Source: Streptococcus mitis | Lineage (GTDB): Bacteria > Bacillota > Bacilli > Lactobacillales > Streptococcaceae | Reading direction: 5' to 3' | NCBI RefSeq assembly: GCF_001281025.1 | Contig: NZ_CP012646.1 | Coordinates: forward strand, 1,579,001-1,643,000 | DNA length: 64,000 nt | In this document: positions 18,867 through 29,037 of the stretch, one piece after another | How the letters are laid out: each line of letters opens with the position of its first letter | Position numbering within the stretch: the first letter of the stretch is position 1 | The notes under the pieces: model-generated | The model's database searches: none | What the model saw: the letters and a program-made list of their open reading frames with translations, nothing else | What the model was told of the DNA's origin: nothing | Program-made: the position numbers and the translations under genes

Positions 18867-19367
18867 TTAAGCTGCGTCTTCTTTGTTGTCTGCAACCGCT
18901 TTGACTGCAAGAGCAACGTTGCGCACTGGCGCTTGAAGTACAGAAAGGAGCATAGAAAGAAGTCCTTCGCGGTTTGGAAGAGTTGCAAGAGCAAGAATCT
19001 CTTCTTTAGATGCGACAGCGCCTTCGATTGCACCACCTTTGATTTCAAGTGCTTCAGCGTTTTTAGAAAAGTCGTTCAAGATTTTCGCTGGTGCGATAAC
19101 ATCTTCGTTAGAAAATGCTACTGCAGATGGTCCAACAAATACAGATGCAAGATCTTCAAGACCAGCTTTTTCAGCTGCACGACGCAAGATTGAGTTTTTA
19201 ATCACTTTATACTCAACTTCGCTTCCACGAAGCTCACGACGAAGAACTGTATCTTGCTCAACTGTCAAACCACGAGCGTCTACAACGACGATAGATGCAG
19301 CAGCTTTCATTTTTTCAGCTACTACGTCAACTAGTTCCGCTTTTTTAGCAATAATTGCTTCACTCAT
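18867..19367 (-). CDS. rplJ: 50S ribosomal protein L10
   Basis: A 166-residue base of the ribosomal stalk. It begins [20 protein letters not shown], and the C-terminal helix binds L7/L12. A GTG four codons upstream is possible, but GGAGGTG sits nine bases before the ATG at 19367, which is the family start. L10 with L12 binds the leader of its own mRNA. Confidence 0.98.
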   Translation of the reverse strand: MSEAIIAKKAELVDVVAEKMKAAASIVVVDARGLTVEQDTVLRRELRGSEVEYKVIKNSILRRAAEKAGLEDLASVFVGPSAVAFSNEDVIAPAKILNDFSKNAEALEIKGGAIEGAVASKEEILALATLPNREGLLSMLLSVLQAPVRNVALAVKAVADNKEDAA

Positions 19368-19379
19368 TAGTGTGTTCAC

Positions 19380-19540
19380 CTCCGTTATTATTTTGCTTGG
19401 GGAAATTTTTCAAAAGAAAAACGCGCCCAAACCTAGACACGAAAGTACAATACGCTTCTTTTTACATGATACGTTTTGTCCTCGGTAGGATATTTATGAG
19501 TCGAGCTCCCCTACTGTCTTAGGCAGTTTTTTCAAACCGT
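19380..19540 (-). promoter_or_regulatory. L10 leader (autoregulatory mRNA element)
   Basis: The 5' leader has the conserved pieces of the Firmicute L10 leader: a hairpin with ACTGCCTAAGACAGTAGG, followed by CCTACCGAGGACAAAACGT, and more paired segments before the rplJ ribosome binding site. In the family the L10-L12 complex binds here to repress rplJL. Confidence 0.8.
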
Positions 19541-19545
19541 ATATA

Positions 19546-19574
19546 AGTATAGCATAGTTAAAAAAAGAATGCAA
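19546..19574 (-). promoter_or_regulatory. rplJ promoter (extended -10)
   Basis: On the minus strand TTGCAT (19569-19574), 17 bases, TATACT (19546-19551) preceded by TGC. Confidence 0.85.
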
Positions 19575-19615
19575 GATTTTTGCAAACTTTTTTAAAATTT
19601 TTTGTGATTTTTCTT

Positions 19616-20875
19616 TTAAAGTTCTACTGTTAGGACTTGGCCTTGCTTAACAACCTGTTCTCCAGCGATATAAACATCATCAACGTCACTGGATTTGACT
19701 GCATAAATGAGGTGGGACAGCATATTTTCCTGAGGTTGGAGATGAATTTTCCCTTGTGGTTGGATGACCAGAAAATCTGCTTGCTTGCAAACTTCCAGAC
19801 TTCCTATCTGATTTTCCATTCCTAGGACCTTAGCACCTTCGATTGTCAGAGCCTTGAGAGCTGTTTCGATAGGGAATTGGCTGGCATCCCCACTCTTCAT
19901 TTTCTGTAAGAGAGCTGCTGTTCGTCCTTCCTCAAACATATCAAGGTTGTTGTTGGAAGCAACTGAATCTGTCGCAATTCCTACTGCCATTCCCGCTTTT
20001 TGGAGTTGGATGATTGGAGCGATTCCTGAGGCCAGTTTGAGGTTACTGATAGGATTGTGAGCGATAGCCACTTGAGAAGTTGCCAAACGTTCAATTTCTC
20101 TCTCGTTTAATTCGACCCCGTGAGCAAAGACAGATGGATGATCTAAGTAACCCAGTTCTTCGAGAAAATCAAGAGGACGTTTACCGTATCGTTTCAGGAT
20201 AATTCCTGACTCCTCCTTGGTCTCCGCCACGTGGATATGGATAGGAATATTCAACTCTTTTGCCAGATCTAAGCTTTCTGCCAGCAAGTCTCTACTACAG
20301 CTGTAGGGAGAATGTGGGGCCACCATCACCTTGAAATTTGGATTTTTATATCCAATAATTTCTTCAATGATTGCTCGAGTTCTACTTATAGTCTCAGCAG
20401 TTGTCTCTGCCTCTGAAGAAAAAAGAGTCGGTGAGAAATAACAACGCATCTTGGAATCTTTCACTGCCTGATAAATCCGCTCAATATCCACACCATTGGG
20501 ATTATACATATCATTAAAGGTTGTTGTTCCTGACTGGAGCATCTCTGTCAGAGCTTCTTTGACCGCCTTAGTAGTCATGTCGGGAGTAAATCCTGCTTCT
20601 GCAGGCCAGATATAGTCATTGAGCCATTCATGGAGATTGCTATCATCTCGAATTCCTCTCAATCCGGTCATAGCAGAATGGGTGTGGCAATTAACCAAAC
20701 CAGGCATAATCCAGGCTCCCTGATAGTCTATAATCTGCTCAGCTTGCTCTATAATCTCTGACTGCTCTTGACCAACATAGACGATTTGAGAATCCTTAAC
20801 GGCTAAGATTCCATCTAGATAAACATGGAAATCTTTGTCACAAGTCACGATATTTACATGCTGAAAGACTTTCAT
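19616..20875 (-). CDS. Amidohydrolase, MTA/SAH deaminase-like (MtaD/TrzA family)
   Basis: A 419-residue metal-dependent hydrolase. Metal ligands appear in order: GLVNCHTHSAM (HxH), HIHVAETKEE, FAHGVEL and GIATDSVASNN. The closest biochemical group deaminates 5'-methylthioadenosine or S-adenosylhomocysteine, but guanine- and chlorohydrolase-like enzymes share the fold, so the substrate is inferred only. The protein is cytoplasmic and the length is normal. It is transcribed alone from a promoter that overlaps the terminator of the ABC exporter genes. Confidence 0.85.
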   Translation of the reverse strand: MKVFQHVNIVTCDKDFHVYLDGILAVKDSQIVYVGQEQSEIIEQAEQIIDYQGAWIMPGLVNCHTHSAMTGLRGIRDDSNLHEWLNDYIWPAEAGFTPDMTTKAVKEALTEMLQSGTTTFNDMYNPNGVDIERIYQAVKDSKMRCYFSPTLFSSEAETTAETISRTRAIIEEIIGYKNPNFKVMVAPHSPYSCSRDLLAESLDLAKELNIPIHIHVAETKEESGIILKRYGKRPLDFLEELGYLDHPSVFAHGVELNEREIERLATSQVAIAHNPISNLKLASGIAPIIQLQKAGMAVGIATDSVASNNNLDMFEEGRTAALLQKMKSGDASQFPIETALKALTIEGAKVLGMENQIGSLEVCKQADFLVIQPQGKIHLQPQENMLSHLIYAVKSSDVDDVYIAGEQVVKQGQVLTVEL

Positions 20876-20925
20876 TCTAGGCTCCTTTTCTATAAGACAA
20901 TTTACAGTGAATAATTTTTCTAGCT

Positions 20926-20961
20926 ATTGTAACAAAAAAGTCACCCAAAGGCAACTTTTTT
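20926..20961 (-). promoter_or_regulatory. Amidohydrolase promoter overlapping the upstream terminator
   Basis: On the minus strand AAAAAAGTTGCC pairs with GGGTGACTTTTTT (20934-20961), a terminator for the ABC genes. The -35 TTGCCT (20949-20954) lies in its left arm and the -10 TACAAT (20926-20931, preceded by TGT) follows after 17 bases. Confidence 0.7.
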
Positions 20962-20989
20962 CGTTCATAAGATTTTAAAGTAGAAAGGC

Positions 20990-22738
20990 TTATTCAGAGC
21001 TAAAAGCGGCAGCTTGCTGCATTTGGTAATACTTGCCTTTTCTAGCCATGAGGTCCTGATGATTGCCATGCTCCACAATATCGCCATCCACCAAGACAAG
21101 AATCAAATCTGCATCCTGAATAGTTGACAAACGGTGAGCAATGATAAAGCTTGTACGCCCCTTCATGAGTTTAGCAAATGCATCCTGAACTAGCACTTCT
21201 GTCCGTGTATCGATGGAGGAAGTTGCCTCGTCTAAGATAAGAATCTTAGGGATAGCTAGAAAGACTCGGGCGATGGTCAAGAGTTGGGCTTGACCGACAG
21301 AGAGAGATTCTCCCGCATTTTCCAACTTGGTATCATAGCCTTGAGGTAGCTGTTGGATGAAAAAGTCTGCATTGGCTGCTTTTGCAGCAGCAATCACTTG
21401 CTCCCGACTGGAATCAGGATTTCCAAAGGCAATATTATCATGAATAGTTCCTTGCTTGAGCCAGGTTTCTTGGAGCACCATGCCAAACTGCTGTCTCAAT
21501 GACGCTCGGGTATAGTTGTAAATGGAACGACCGTCCAGCAAGATATCTCCTGAGTTAATAGGGTAAAAACGCATGAGGAGATTGATAAGAGTTGATTTTC
21601 CAGCACCTGTCGGACCAACAATAGCAACCGTGCTACCAGCTGGAATATCAATAGATAAATCCTTAATCAAAATCTTTTCAGGATGGTAGCCAAAAGAAAC
21701 CTGTTTAAAGGAAATAGCTCCCTTAACTTGGTCACTAGTCAACTCTTCCTTACCTGTTTCAGCCACCTCAGGACTATCTAAGACTCCATAAACACGTTCT
21801 GCACAAGCCAAGGCACTTTGCAACTCAGCTAGCACTGAAGAAATATCATTAAAAGGCTTGGTGTACTGTTGAACATAGTTCAAAAAAGTCACTAAGCGTC
21901 CAATGGTCAAGGTAGAGCCTATCATGATACGATAAGCTCCCACTCCAGCTAGAAGGGCATAAATAAGCGCATTGACAAAGCGAGTCGAAGGATTGACCGT
22001 TGAAGAATAAAAGATAGCTGACTGTGAATAACCTGCATAGTTGGCATTCGCCTCGTGCAGTCTTTGGATAAAATCTTCTTGAGCATTAAAGGACTGGATA
22101 ATGGTCTGCTGGTTCAACGATTCTTCAATCAACTGAGTCTGAATTCCCCTAGTCTCTGTTTGCTTTTGGAAGAGATGATAAGATCTCTTGGCAATAAAGC
22201 GTGAAATTACCATAGACAGTGGCGTCAACAGCAAGACCAAGAGAGTCATGAGGAGATGAATTTGAAGCATGGCAAGAATACTAACTAAAATCATCAAGAC
22301 GCCAATGAAAAATTGGTTAAAAATCATGGTCAAGCCAGCTGCCAACTGTTCTATGTCCGTGGTTACACGACTGACCATCTCCCCACTGCCTTGCCGATCG
22401 ACAAAAGCAATCGATAAACGATGGAGCTTATGGATGATTCGCTCTCGCAAATCTTTAGTATAAGAAAAGATTAGGCGATTATAGAGGAGAGGATTGACCC
22501 ACTGCACAAGGGTATTTCCTATAACCACCAAGATCATTTGAATGAAAATATGCCAAAAAACTGGTGAAGAATCAACCACTAGGACTTGGTCAATGACCTG
22601 CCCAATCAATATAGGTAGGTAGATTGATAAGGCAACCTGGGCAATGGTTCCTAGAAAGGCTAGAAAAAGAAGGAAGGTATGACTTGCTAAATCTTTTGCC
22701 AAACGTTTGCTCGTCTGGTTTGCAGTTTGTCGTCTCAT
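20990..22738 (-). CDS. Heterodimeric ABC exporter, subunit with catalytic Walker B
   Basis: A 582-residue half-transporter: six membrane segments over residues 20-310, then an ABC domain with Walker A GPTGAGKST, a non-canonical signature LSVGQ and Walker B ILILDEATSSID with the catalytic Glu. A longer frame exists, but AAGGAGG is six bases before the ATG at 22738, one base after the stop of the partner gene. Together with the partner it fits the LmrCD/TM287-288 type, which exports lipids or drugs. Its unusual signature completes the degenerate site of the partner. Confidence 0.92.
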   Translation of the reverse strand: MRRQTANQTSKRLAKDLASHTFLLFLAFLGTIAQVALSIYLPILIGQVIDQVLVVDSSPVFWHIFIQMILVVIGNTLVQWVNPLLYNRLIFSYTKDLRERIIHKLHRLSIAFVDRQGSGEMVSRVTTDIEQLAAGLTMIFNQFFIGVLMILVSILAMLQIHLLMTLLVLLLTPLSMVISRFIAKRSYHLFQKQTETRGIQTQLIEESLNQQTIIQSFNAQEDFIQRLHEANANYAGYSQSAIFYSSTVNPSTRFVNALIYALLAGVGAYRIMIGSTLTIGRLVTFLNYVQQYTKPFNDISSVLAELQSALACAERVYGVLDSPEVAETGKEELTSDQVKGAISFKQVSFGYHPEKILIKDLSIDIPAGSTVAIVGPTGAGKSTLINLLMRFYPINSGDILLDGRSIYNYTRASLRQQFGMVLQETWLKQGTIHDNIAFGNPDSSREQVIAAAKAANADFFIQQLPQGYDTKLENAGESLSVGQAQLLTIARVFLAIPKILILDEATSSIDTRTEVLVQDAFAKLMKGRTSFIIAHRLSTIQDADLILVLVDGDIVEHGNHQDLMARKGKYYQMQQAAAFSSE

Positions 22739-22739
22739 A

Positions 22740-24464
22740 CTAGTCCTCCTTACCATGTTGGGATGCATTGATTTCACGATAGACTTGACTGGTCTTCATC
22801 AAGTCATCGTGCTTGCCGATAGCTAGGAGCTCACCTTTTTCCAAGAGGAGAATCTGGTCTGCCATCTGAAGCGTCGAAGTCCGTTGAGAAATCAAAATTA
22901 AGCTCGTATTTGGCAAATTTTCTCGGATAGCTTTCAAGAGCTTGGACTCGGTAATGGTGTCAAGAGCCGAAGTCGCATCATCTAGGATGAGAAACGGACC
23001 CTGCCGCAAGACTGCTCGTGCGATAGACAGCCTTTGTTTTTGACCGCCCGAGAAATTTCGCCCTCCTGCCTCAACTAGAGCATCCAAGAGTCCTTCCTTA
23101 TCACTGACAAAATCCTTGGCTTGTGCAATTTCCAAGGCCTGCCAAAGCTCTTGGTCAGTTACTTCTTGATGTAAACCTAGAGTCAAGTTGGAACGAATGG
23201 TTCCTTTAAAGAGTTCGACTTTTTGGGGCACATAGGCAATCCAAGACCGCCACTGCTTCAAATTAAGAGGACTACATCCATCTCGATAAAGGTCAATGCT
23301 CCCCTTGTCTGCTGGATAAAGTCCAAGTAAGACTTGCACCAAGCTTGATTTACCAGAACCCGTCCCTCCGATGATACCAAGGATTTGCCCTTGCTGCATA
23401 TCAAAGGAAATGTCTCTCAGAGAAGGCTGGGCCGCATCAGGATAGGTAAAGGTCAATTCTTGGACTTGTAAAATCTGATTGCTGGTAACTTGCTTTTTCT
23501 CTAATTCTAAATAAATATCTTCTGGAGCCTCAGCAAAAACTTCCTCGATTCGCTTGGCAGAGATATAGGACTGATTGAGAGAATTTATCAGCATAGCTAG
23601 CTTGACCAATTCCACCAAAATCTGTAGGAGATAGTTGATAAGGGCAATGAGAGTACCTTGACTGAGCAATCCTCCTTGAATAGAAACATATCCCTTCCAG
23701 ATAATAATAAGGAGGGTTCCATTGACAATCAGATAGGTCAAAGGGGGTAATAAACTAGACCAGAAACCTGTCTTTTCTTGTAAACTTGCATAGACTTTGT
23801 TAAGGGTTTGAAAAATCTGTAACTCTCGTTTTTCTTGTCCAAAAGCACGAATAACCCGCATACCTTGTAATTGCTGGCGCGTTTCTTGAACCAGTTGGTC
23901 CGTTTTCTTTCTGAGAACACTGTAGAGAGGATTAATCAGTCTAGAGAGCCCTACAATAACAATGGTCAAAATGACAACCATGACCAAGAACCAGAAAGTC
24001 AGCTCAGCTGAGATGCGATAAGCCATAAAAATGGCACCAAAAACGATAATAGGCGCTCGCAAAAAGAGACGCAGGAATTGATTGATACCAGTCTGAATCT
24101 GGTAAGTGTCCGAAGTCAAGCGAGTGACCAAGCTAGAAGTGGTCAAACGATCTCTGCTGTCCTTGGGCAAGGAAAGAATATGGCGATAGAGGTCACCTGT
24201 CAATTCTTTGGCAAATCCAACCGCAGCCTTAGCTGAGTAGAACTGGGCTATTAAGGCTACTACCACACCAATCACTGCAAAGATAAGGAGCAACCCAATC
24301 TGCATCCAGAGATGACCTTGATTTCTTTGGGGCAAGGATTGGTCAACAATCCCAGCAATCACCATGGGAACCAAGAGCTCAAACACAGCTTCAAGTAGCT
24401 TGAACAAGGGTGCTAAAATCGATTCTCTGATGTAGGGTTTAAAGTAAGATAGTAAGTGTTTCAT
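22740..24464 (-). CDS. Heterodimeric ABC exporter, subunit with degenerate Walker B
   Basis: A 574-residue half-transporter with a six-segment membrane domain and an ABC domain: Walker A GGTGSGKSS, canonical signature FSGGQ, and Walker B FLILDDATSALD, where Asp replaces the catalytic Glu. In heterodimeric exporters this pairing gives one active and one inactive ATP site, and the two genes here show exactly the complementary changes. The substrate is unknown. It is first gene of the pair, 60 bases after msrAB, with a weak terminator between. Confidence 0.92.
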   Translation of the reverse strand: MKHLLSYFKPYIRESILAPLFKLLEAVFELLVPMVIAGIVDQSLPQRNQGHLWMQIGLLLIFAVIGVVVALIAQFYSAKAAVGFAKELTGDLYRHILSLPKDSRDRLTTSSLVTRLTSDTYQIQTGINQFLRLFLRAPIIVFGAIFMAYRISAELTFWFLVMVVILTIVIVGLSRLINPLYSVLRKKTDQLVQETRQQLQGMRVIRAFGQEKRELQIFQTLNKVYASLQEKTGFWSSLLPPLTYLIVNGTLLIIIWKGYVSIQGGLLSQGTLIALINYLLQILVELVKLAMLINSLNQSYISAKRIEEVFAEAPEDIYLELEKKQVTSNQILQVQELTFTYPDAAQPSLRDISFDMQQGQILGIIGGTGSGKSSLVQVLLGLYPADKGSIDLYRDGCSPLNLKQWRSWIAYVPQKVELFKGTIRSNLTLGLHQEVTDQELWQALEIAQAKDFVSDKEGLLDALVEAGGRNFSGGQKQRLSIARAVLRQGPFLILDDATSALDTITESKLLKAIRENLPNTSLILISQRTSTLQMADQILLLEKGELLAIGKHDDLMKTSQVYREINASQHGKED

Positions 24465-24490
24465 AAATCCCTTCTATTCGTTTTCTAGAA

Positions 24491-24516
24491 ATGAAGAAAG
24501 TGGGAAGCACCCACCA
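24491..24516 (-). terminator. Weak msrAB terminator
   Basis: On the minus strand GTGGG-TGCTT-CCCAC followed by TTTCTTC. The stem is short, so read-through into the ABC genes is likely. Confidence 0.5.
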
Positions 24517-24524
24517 TCTCTGAT

Positions 24525-25463
24525 TTATTTGTTTAAGTAAGGTAGTAGATAGCCATAGCCTGCTTCTTCCATCTCATCCTTGGCCACAAAGCGCAAGGAA
24601 GCAGAATTGATACAGTAACGGAGGCCACCAAACTCACGCGGTCCATCTGTGAAAACATGACCCAAGTGAGCATTCCCCGACCGAGAACGAACCTCAATTC
24701 GCTCCATTCCATGGCTGAGGTCCTTGTAATAATGAATCAATTCCTTGGAAATCGGACGGCTAAAACTTGGCCAACCACAACCTGAGGCAAACTTATCCTT
24801 GGCAAAAAAGAGTGGCTCACCTGTCGTGATGTCTACATAAATTCCCTCTTCAAAGGTTCGGTCATATGCATTGGTAAATGGAGCCTCTGTAGCAGCTTCT
24901 TGGGTGACACGGTAGGACTCTTCAGTTAAGCTTTCCTTTAACACTTCTTGACTAGGCTTTTCATAGTTAGAGGCATCAATCAACGGCTTCTCAGCATCGG
25001 TCACATCGATATGACAGTAACCTGAAGGATTCTTCTTAAGATAGTCTTGGTGGTAATCTTCAGCTAGAATGTAATGACGTAGTTTCTCCACCTCTACTGC
25101 AATCTTTCTCCCAAGCATGCGCTCCTGCTCCCGCACCACTGTGTAGATAACTGGCAAGTCTGCTTCATCCTGATAATAGATCCCAGTTCGATATTGGCGA
25201 CCACGGTCATTCCCTTGTTGATTGATGGATAAAGGGTCGATGACACGGAAATAATAAAGTAAAATCTCTCTGAGTGACACTGCCTTCTCATCGTAAATCA
25301 CTTGAACCGTTTCAGCATGGTCTGTTTCCTTAAGTAGCTGATAATTTGTCGTTTCGACTTGTCCATTAGCGTAGCCAACACTGGTTGCTAGCACTCCAGA
25401 AATGCGTGAAAAATATTCCTCTAGGCCCCAAAAACAACCACCTGCTAGATAAATTTCTGCCAT
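24525..25463 (-). CDS. msrAB: Fused methionine sulfoxide reductase MsrA-MsrB
   Basis: A 312-residue two-domain repair enzyme. MsrA is at about residues 1-155, with the catalytic Cys in [12 protein letters not shown]. MsrB is at about 175-305, with ASGCGWPSF and the catalytic Cys in [11 protein letters not shown]; its zinc-site CxxC pairs are not seen, as in many streptococcal MsrB. There is no signal peptide, so this is the cytoplasmic paralogue. It reduces both S- and R-sulfoxides of methionine. AAAGGAG precedes the ATG. A BOX element lies just upstream. Confidence 0.95.
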   Translation of the reverse strand: MAEIYLAGGCFWGLEEYFSRISGVLATSVGYANGQVETTNYQLLKETDHAETVQVIYDEKAVSLREILLYYFRVIDPLSINQQGNDRGRQYRTGIYYQDEADLPVIYTVVREQERMLGRKIAVEVEKLRHYILAEDYHQDYLKKNPSGYCHIDVTDAEKPLIDASNYEKPSQEVLKESLTEESYRVTQEAATEAPFTNAYDRTFEEGIYVDITTGEPLFFAKDKFASGCGWPSFSRPISKELIHYYKDLSHGMERIEVRSRSGNAHLGHVFTDGPREFGGLRYCINSASLRFVAKDEMEEAGYGYLLPYLNK

Positions 25464-25494
25464 CTTTATTTCTCCTTTATCAAGTTTTTAACTA

Positions 25495-25608
25495 ATACTC
25501 TTCGAAAATCTCTTCAAACCACGTCAGCTTCCATATGCAACCTCAAAACAGTATTTTGAGCAGCCTGCGGCTAGCTTCCTAGTTTGTTCTTTGATTTTCA
25601 TTGAGTAT
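25495..25608. repeat. BOX element
   Basis: A 114-bp copy bounded by ATACTC and GAGTAT, with ATACTCTTCGAAAATCTC at the left and AGCTTCCTAGTTTG at the right. The middle (ACCTCAAAACAGTATTTTGA) differs from the 105-bp copies. It stands between the thrB terminator and msrAB, so the msrAB promoter must lie in or very near it. Confidence 0.9.
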
Positions 25609-25616
25609 AAACTTCT

Positions 25617-25668
25617 TTTCAAAAAAAGGATAGGAAGCCCTCTGGTCAAGAGTTTCCCCATCCTATCA
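25617..25668 (-). terminator. hom-thrB terminator
   Basis: On the minus strand GATAGGATGGGGAA pairs with TTCCTATCC through a stem interrupted by an inner CTCT/AGAG pair and ends in TTTTTTTT. Confidence 0.9.
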
Positions 25669-25676
25669 TCTATTCT

Positions 25677-26546
25677 TTATTTTGCTTCGACACGGACACC
25701 TTGGATATCAACTTTCAAGTCATGAAGTTTTCCTTTGAAAGGTTGCTTTTCCAATTCTGTCTTAATCGTTGGCATCTTGTCATGAGAAGCCAAAATCATA
25801 ACTGTCGGCCCAGCACCAGAGAGGTAGGTTGCATAGGCACCATTTTCTTTGGCTACTTGCTTAATCGTCGCAAATTCTCTCACCAAGTCCTGACGATAGC
25901 GCTCGTGGAAGAGGTCTCCTTCGATTGCTTGTCCAGCTATCACCATATCTCCTGCCAACAAGGCCGCAACCGCCACATTGGCGATAGAACTAGCTGCAAC
26001 AGCTTCCTTATAGGACAATTTCTTAGGCAAGACACCACGGCTGTCTCGAGTACGCAATTCATAGTTTGGAATGTAGGCTAGGAAATCACACTCTGGGAAG
26101 TCTGCTACGATAGCAGAAACTTGTCCATCAACAGAGCTTGCAATAACGAGATTACCATAAATGGCTGGAGCCACATTGTCAGGATGTCCTTCAATCTTAG
26201 TCGCCAACTGCAATTTTTCATGATCAGACAAGTTGAGATTCCCCAGTTGGTTGGCTAGTTCAATCCCAGCAACAATAACCGAGCTAGAAGAACCCAACCC
26301 ACGCGCCAAGGGAACATCACTGGTCATTTTCAAGCGTCTTGGTTGCAAGTCTGGTACAATTTGCAAAGCAATTTTGAGCAAGAGATTACGCTCGTCATGA
26401 GGAATCCATTTACCAATCTGGTGTTCAATCAGCCACTCATCTCGTTCTTCACAGACCTCTATTTGAAGATACTTGGTTACAGCTACACCGACCGAGTCAA
26501 AACCTGGCCCGATATTGGCACTGGTTGCGGGTACAATAATCTTCAT
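25677..26546 (-). CDS. thrB: Homoserine kinase
   Basis: A 289-residue GHMP kinase that phosphorylates homoserine on the way to threonine. The ATP loop is [15 protein letters not shown] (about residues 83-97) and the GHMP C-terminal motif is [13 protein letters not shown]. Its ATG is one base after the stop of hom, so the two are co-translated. Length is normal. Confidence 0.96.
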   Translation of the reverse strand: MKIIVPATSANIGPGFDSVGVAVTKYLQIEVCEERDEWLIEHQIGKWIPHDERNLLLKIALQIVPDLQPRRLKMTSDVPLARGLGSSSSVIVAGIELANQLGNLNLSDHEKLQLATKIEGHPDNVAPAIYGNLVIASSVDGQVSAIVADFPECDFLAYIPNYELRTRDSRGVLPKKLSYKEAVAASSIANVAVAALLAGDMVIAGQAIEGDLFHERYRQDLVREFATIKQVAKENGAYATYLSGAGPTVMILASHDKMPTIKTELEKQPFKGKLHDLKVDIQGVRVEAK

Positions 26547-26547
26547 C

Positions 26548-27834
26548 TTATTCTCCTAGCACCTTGAAGGTATTCAAGAGGTCGAATTCTGAAACCTTCT
26601 TCAATTCAGCTGAGACATTTTCAAGCTGGGCTTTATTAATCTTGTGTGTGATGATAACAACACGCGCCTTGTCACCCTCTTTTCCATCTTGGAGAATTTT
26701 CTTGAAGGAAATATCTTGGGCATTAAAGATTTCAGCCAATTTCAAGACCTGACCTTTTGAGTCTGGAGCCAAGATTGAGAAGTAGTAATTTGCTTTGACA
26801 TCTTCAGGATTGGCCAAGACCAATTCACGACTATATTCATTGAAGTCTTTACCAATTGTTCCATCATTCAAGCGACGAACAATACGGACAATATCTGCTA
26901 CAACACTTGTTGCAGTTGGTTTTTGACCAGCTCCTGGTCCGTAGTACATAGACTCACCAATACCGATAGATTCTACAAAGACAGCGTTCATTACCCCATT
27001 CACACTAGCAAGTGGGTGTGCTTTAGGTAGGAAGGTTGGAGTTACTTCTGCAGCAATTCCTGAAGGAGTTTCCTCGATTGAACCAACCAATTTCACTACA
27101 TAGCCAAGTTCTTGAGCTACAGCTACGTCTTCTGGTGTGATGTTGCGGATTCCCTTGTGGACTACATCGTCAAATGCAACCTTCATACCAAAGGCAAATT
27201 GGCTCAAAATCACCATCTTGTAGGCTGCATCAATCCCATCTACGTCATTTGTTGGGTCACTTTCTGCAAATCCTAGACGTTGCGCTTCGGCAAGAGCATC
27301 ATCGTAAGACCAGCCTTCTTCGACCATCTTGGTCATCATGAAGTTGGAAGTTCCGTTGACCACGCCAAGGACACGAGTGATTTTGTCAGAAGCCAAGGAA
27401 TTTGCCAAAGTACGAAGAATTGGAATCCCACCAGCTACTGCTGCTTCATAGTAAAGTGCTACCTTGTTAGCTTTAGCGATTTCTAACAATTCTGCACCAT
27501 GGACAGCCAAAAGGTCCTTGTTAGCAGTAACAACGTGTTTTCCAGCTTCCAAGGCACGAGTGATAAAGGTTTTAGCAGGTTCGATACGCCCCATCAATTC
27601 CACTACGATCGTAATGTCTTGATCTGACAAAATGTCATCCACATTGGTTACAAAGTTAAAGTTATTCCCTGCTGCAAGCAAGCGATTTTTCTCATCTTCA
27701 TCCTTGACCAACACCTTAGCAACTTCAATCTCTGAATGTGCTGATTGATTAATTTTTTCTCCATTTTCCTTTAGGAGGAAAGGCACACCACTTGCAACGG
27801 TACCAAATCCTAGTAAAGCAATTTTAACTGTCAT
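26548..27834 (-). CDS. hom: Homoserine dehydrogenase
   Basis: A 428-residue enzyme reducing aspartate semialdehyde to homoserine. The NAD(P) motif GFGTVASG is at residues 8-15, the catalytic region includes [13 protein letters not shown] and [12 protein letters not shown], and an ACT-like regulatory domain is at the C-terminus. A frame beginning 11 codons upstream would start inside the -10 box, so it cannot be translated from that promoter. AGGAG is six bases before the ATG at 27834. Confidence 0.96.
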   Translation of the reverse strand: MTVKIALLGFGTVASGVPFLLKENGEKINQSAHSEIEVAKVLVKDEDEKNRLLAAGNNFNFVTNVDDILSDQDITIVVELMGRIEPAKTFITRALEAGKHVVTANKDLLAVHGAELLEIAKANKVALYYEAAVAGGIPILRTLANSLASDKITRVLGVVNGTSNFMMTKMVEEGWSYDDALAEAQRLGFAESDPTNDVDGIDAAYKMVILSQFAFGMKVAFDDVVHKGIRNITPEDVAVAQELGYVVKLVGSIEETPSGIAAEVTPTFLPKAHPLASVNGVMNAVFVESIGIGESMYYGPGAGQKPTATSVVADIVRIVRRLNDGTIGKDFNEYSRELVLANPEDVKANYYFSILAPDSKGQVLKLAEIFNAQDISFKKILQDGKEGDKARVVIITHKINKAQLENVSAELKKVSEFDLLNTFKVLGE

Positions 27835-27865
27835 GTTTGTCTCCTCGAAATTTTCTAATATAGCC

Positions 27866-27874
27866 ATTATAACA
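27866..27874 (-). promoter_or_regulatory. hom-thrB promoter (extended -10)
   Basis: TGTTATAAT on the minus strand, about 30 bases before the hom start. No convincing -35 is present, which is common for extended -10 promoters. Confidence 0.65.
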
Positions 27875-27924
27875 GAATTTTGTGAAAATTCCTATTATAG
27901 TAAATCACTATTTCAGTCTAGAAA

Positions 27925-27950
27925 AGAAAAAACGAATCTGATGATTCGCT
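27925..27950 (-). terminator. mecA terminator
   Basis: On the minus strand CGAATC-ATCA-GATTCG followed by TTTTTTC. Confidence 0.85.
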
Positions 27951-27985
27951 CTTCTTAAAATCTAGAAATAGGTTTCCAGAAATGA

Positions 27986-28723
27986 TTATACAATCTTTTG
28001 CAGATTAAGCACTGCATCGTGATTCATCAAGACTTGGCCATACTCTTGCAAAACAGAGCGACTGATGTCACTATCGTCCGCAAACTCGCGCATACGCGCC
28101 AAAAGCCAAGCTGGATATGGACTTGGATGATTTTCAATATCCACTAAAATAGTCAAATAATAGCGCTCATTCATCTTGTAGAGTTCAGAAGTTTCCATCT
28201 CAAAAGTCACTGTCTTGGCAAAAGCCACCAAGTCAGCCAACTTAGCAAAAGAAAGGATGTAGTAGATGTAAGGCTCTTTCTTGCTTTCAGCTTCTTGTTC
28301 AGCCTGCTCCTGCTCTTCTTCCTTGGCTTCAACTTGCTCTAGAGATTGAATGGCTTCAATATCATCCTTGGTTTTATCCGCGATGCTTTTTTCTAAGGTT
28401 TTAATAAACTCATCTGGCGACATTTGAGCCAATTCTTCCATATCTGGCAAATTCGATAAATCTTCAAAATCTAGATTTTGGTCAATCTTTGATTTGGTTA
28501 CAAAGACATCTACCTTATCAGGTTTTGGAGTCACACGGAAGCTCAACATACCTGTATCCAAAAAGCTCTCAGGCATCTCTAATTCATCCAAGATAGCATA
28601 AAAGAACTCTTCTGTTTTTTCTTGAGGAACAAGAAAGTCAGCAATCTCCATTCCTCGATCCATCAAATCCTCTAAAGACATCGTGATTTTTAAAGTTGTA
28701 TCACTAATTTGTTTCATTTTCAT
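27986..28723 (-). CDS. mecA: Adaptor protein MecA
   Basis: A 245-residue ClpC adaptor. The N-terminal substrate-binding part starts MKMKQISDTTLKITMSLEDL, an acidic, Glu-rich linker lies at about residues 105-145, and the C-terminal ClpC-binding domain contains YILSFAKLADLVAFAKTV. In streptococci MecA targets proteins such as ComX for ClpCP and so shuts off competence. A longer frame exists, but GAGG is placed for the ATG at 28723. Confidence 0.93.
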   Translation of the reverse strand: MKMKQISDTTLKITMSLEDLMDRGMEIADFLVPQEKTEEFFYAILDELEMPESFLDTGMLSFRVTPKPDKVDVFVTKSKIDQNLDFEDLSNLPDMEELAQMSPDEFIKTLEKSIADKTKDDIEAIQSLEQVEAKEEEQEQAEQEAESKKEPYIYYILSFAKLADLVAFAKTVTFEMETSELYKMNERYYLTILVDIENHPSPYPAWLLARMREFADDSDISRSVLQEYGQVLMNHDAVLNLQKIV

Positions 28724-28841
28724 TGCTAGTAACCTCATACTTTCAGTTCTATCTATTATACTAGATTTTTACGATTTTATCAAAAGAAGGCTCCTCTGTC
28801 GAGATAGATTTTCCCTAGGGTAACTTCTGTAGAAGACTCTA

Positions 28842-28954
28842 ATACTCTTCGAAAATCTCTTCAAACCACGTCAGCTTTATCTGCAACCTCAAAGCGGTGC
28901 TTTGAGCAGCCTACGGCTAGCTTCCTAGTTTGCTTTTTGATTTTCATTGAGTAT
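28842..28954. repeat. BOX element
   Basis: A 113-bp copy almost identical in build to the one at 25495: ATACTCTTCGAAAATCTC at the left, ACCTCAAAGCGGTGCTTTGA in the middle, ending CATTGAGTAT. It lies upstream of mecA in a stretch of about 300 bases with no gene, which otherwise holds only the terminator of the teichoic-acid operon. Confidence 0.9.
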
Positions 28955-28980
28955 AAAAGAAAATTTCTGCAGACAAATAG

Positions 28981-29018
28981 AAAAAGCCTTCAAAATCGGC
29001 TCTTGCCCAACTTTGAAG
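28981..29018 (-). terminator. Terminator of the teichoic-acid operon
   Basis: On the minus strand CTTCAAA pairs with TTTGAAG, with an inner GGC/GCC stem, and is followed by GCTTTTTC. Confidence 0.85.
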
Positions 29019-29037
29019 ACCTAATACATTAGAAAGT

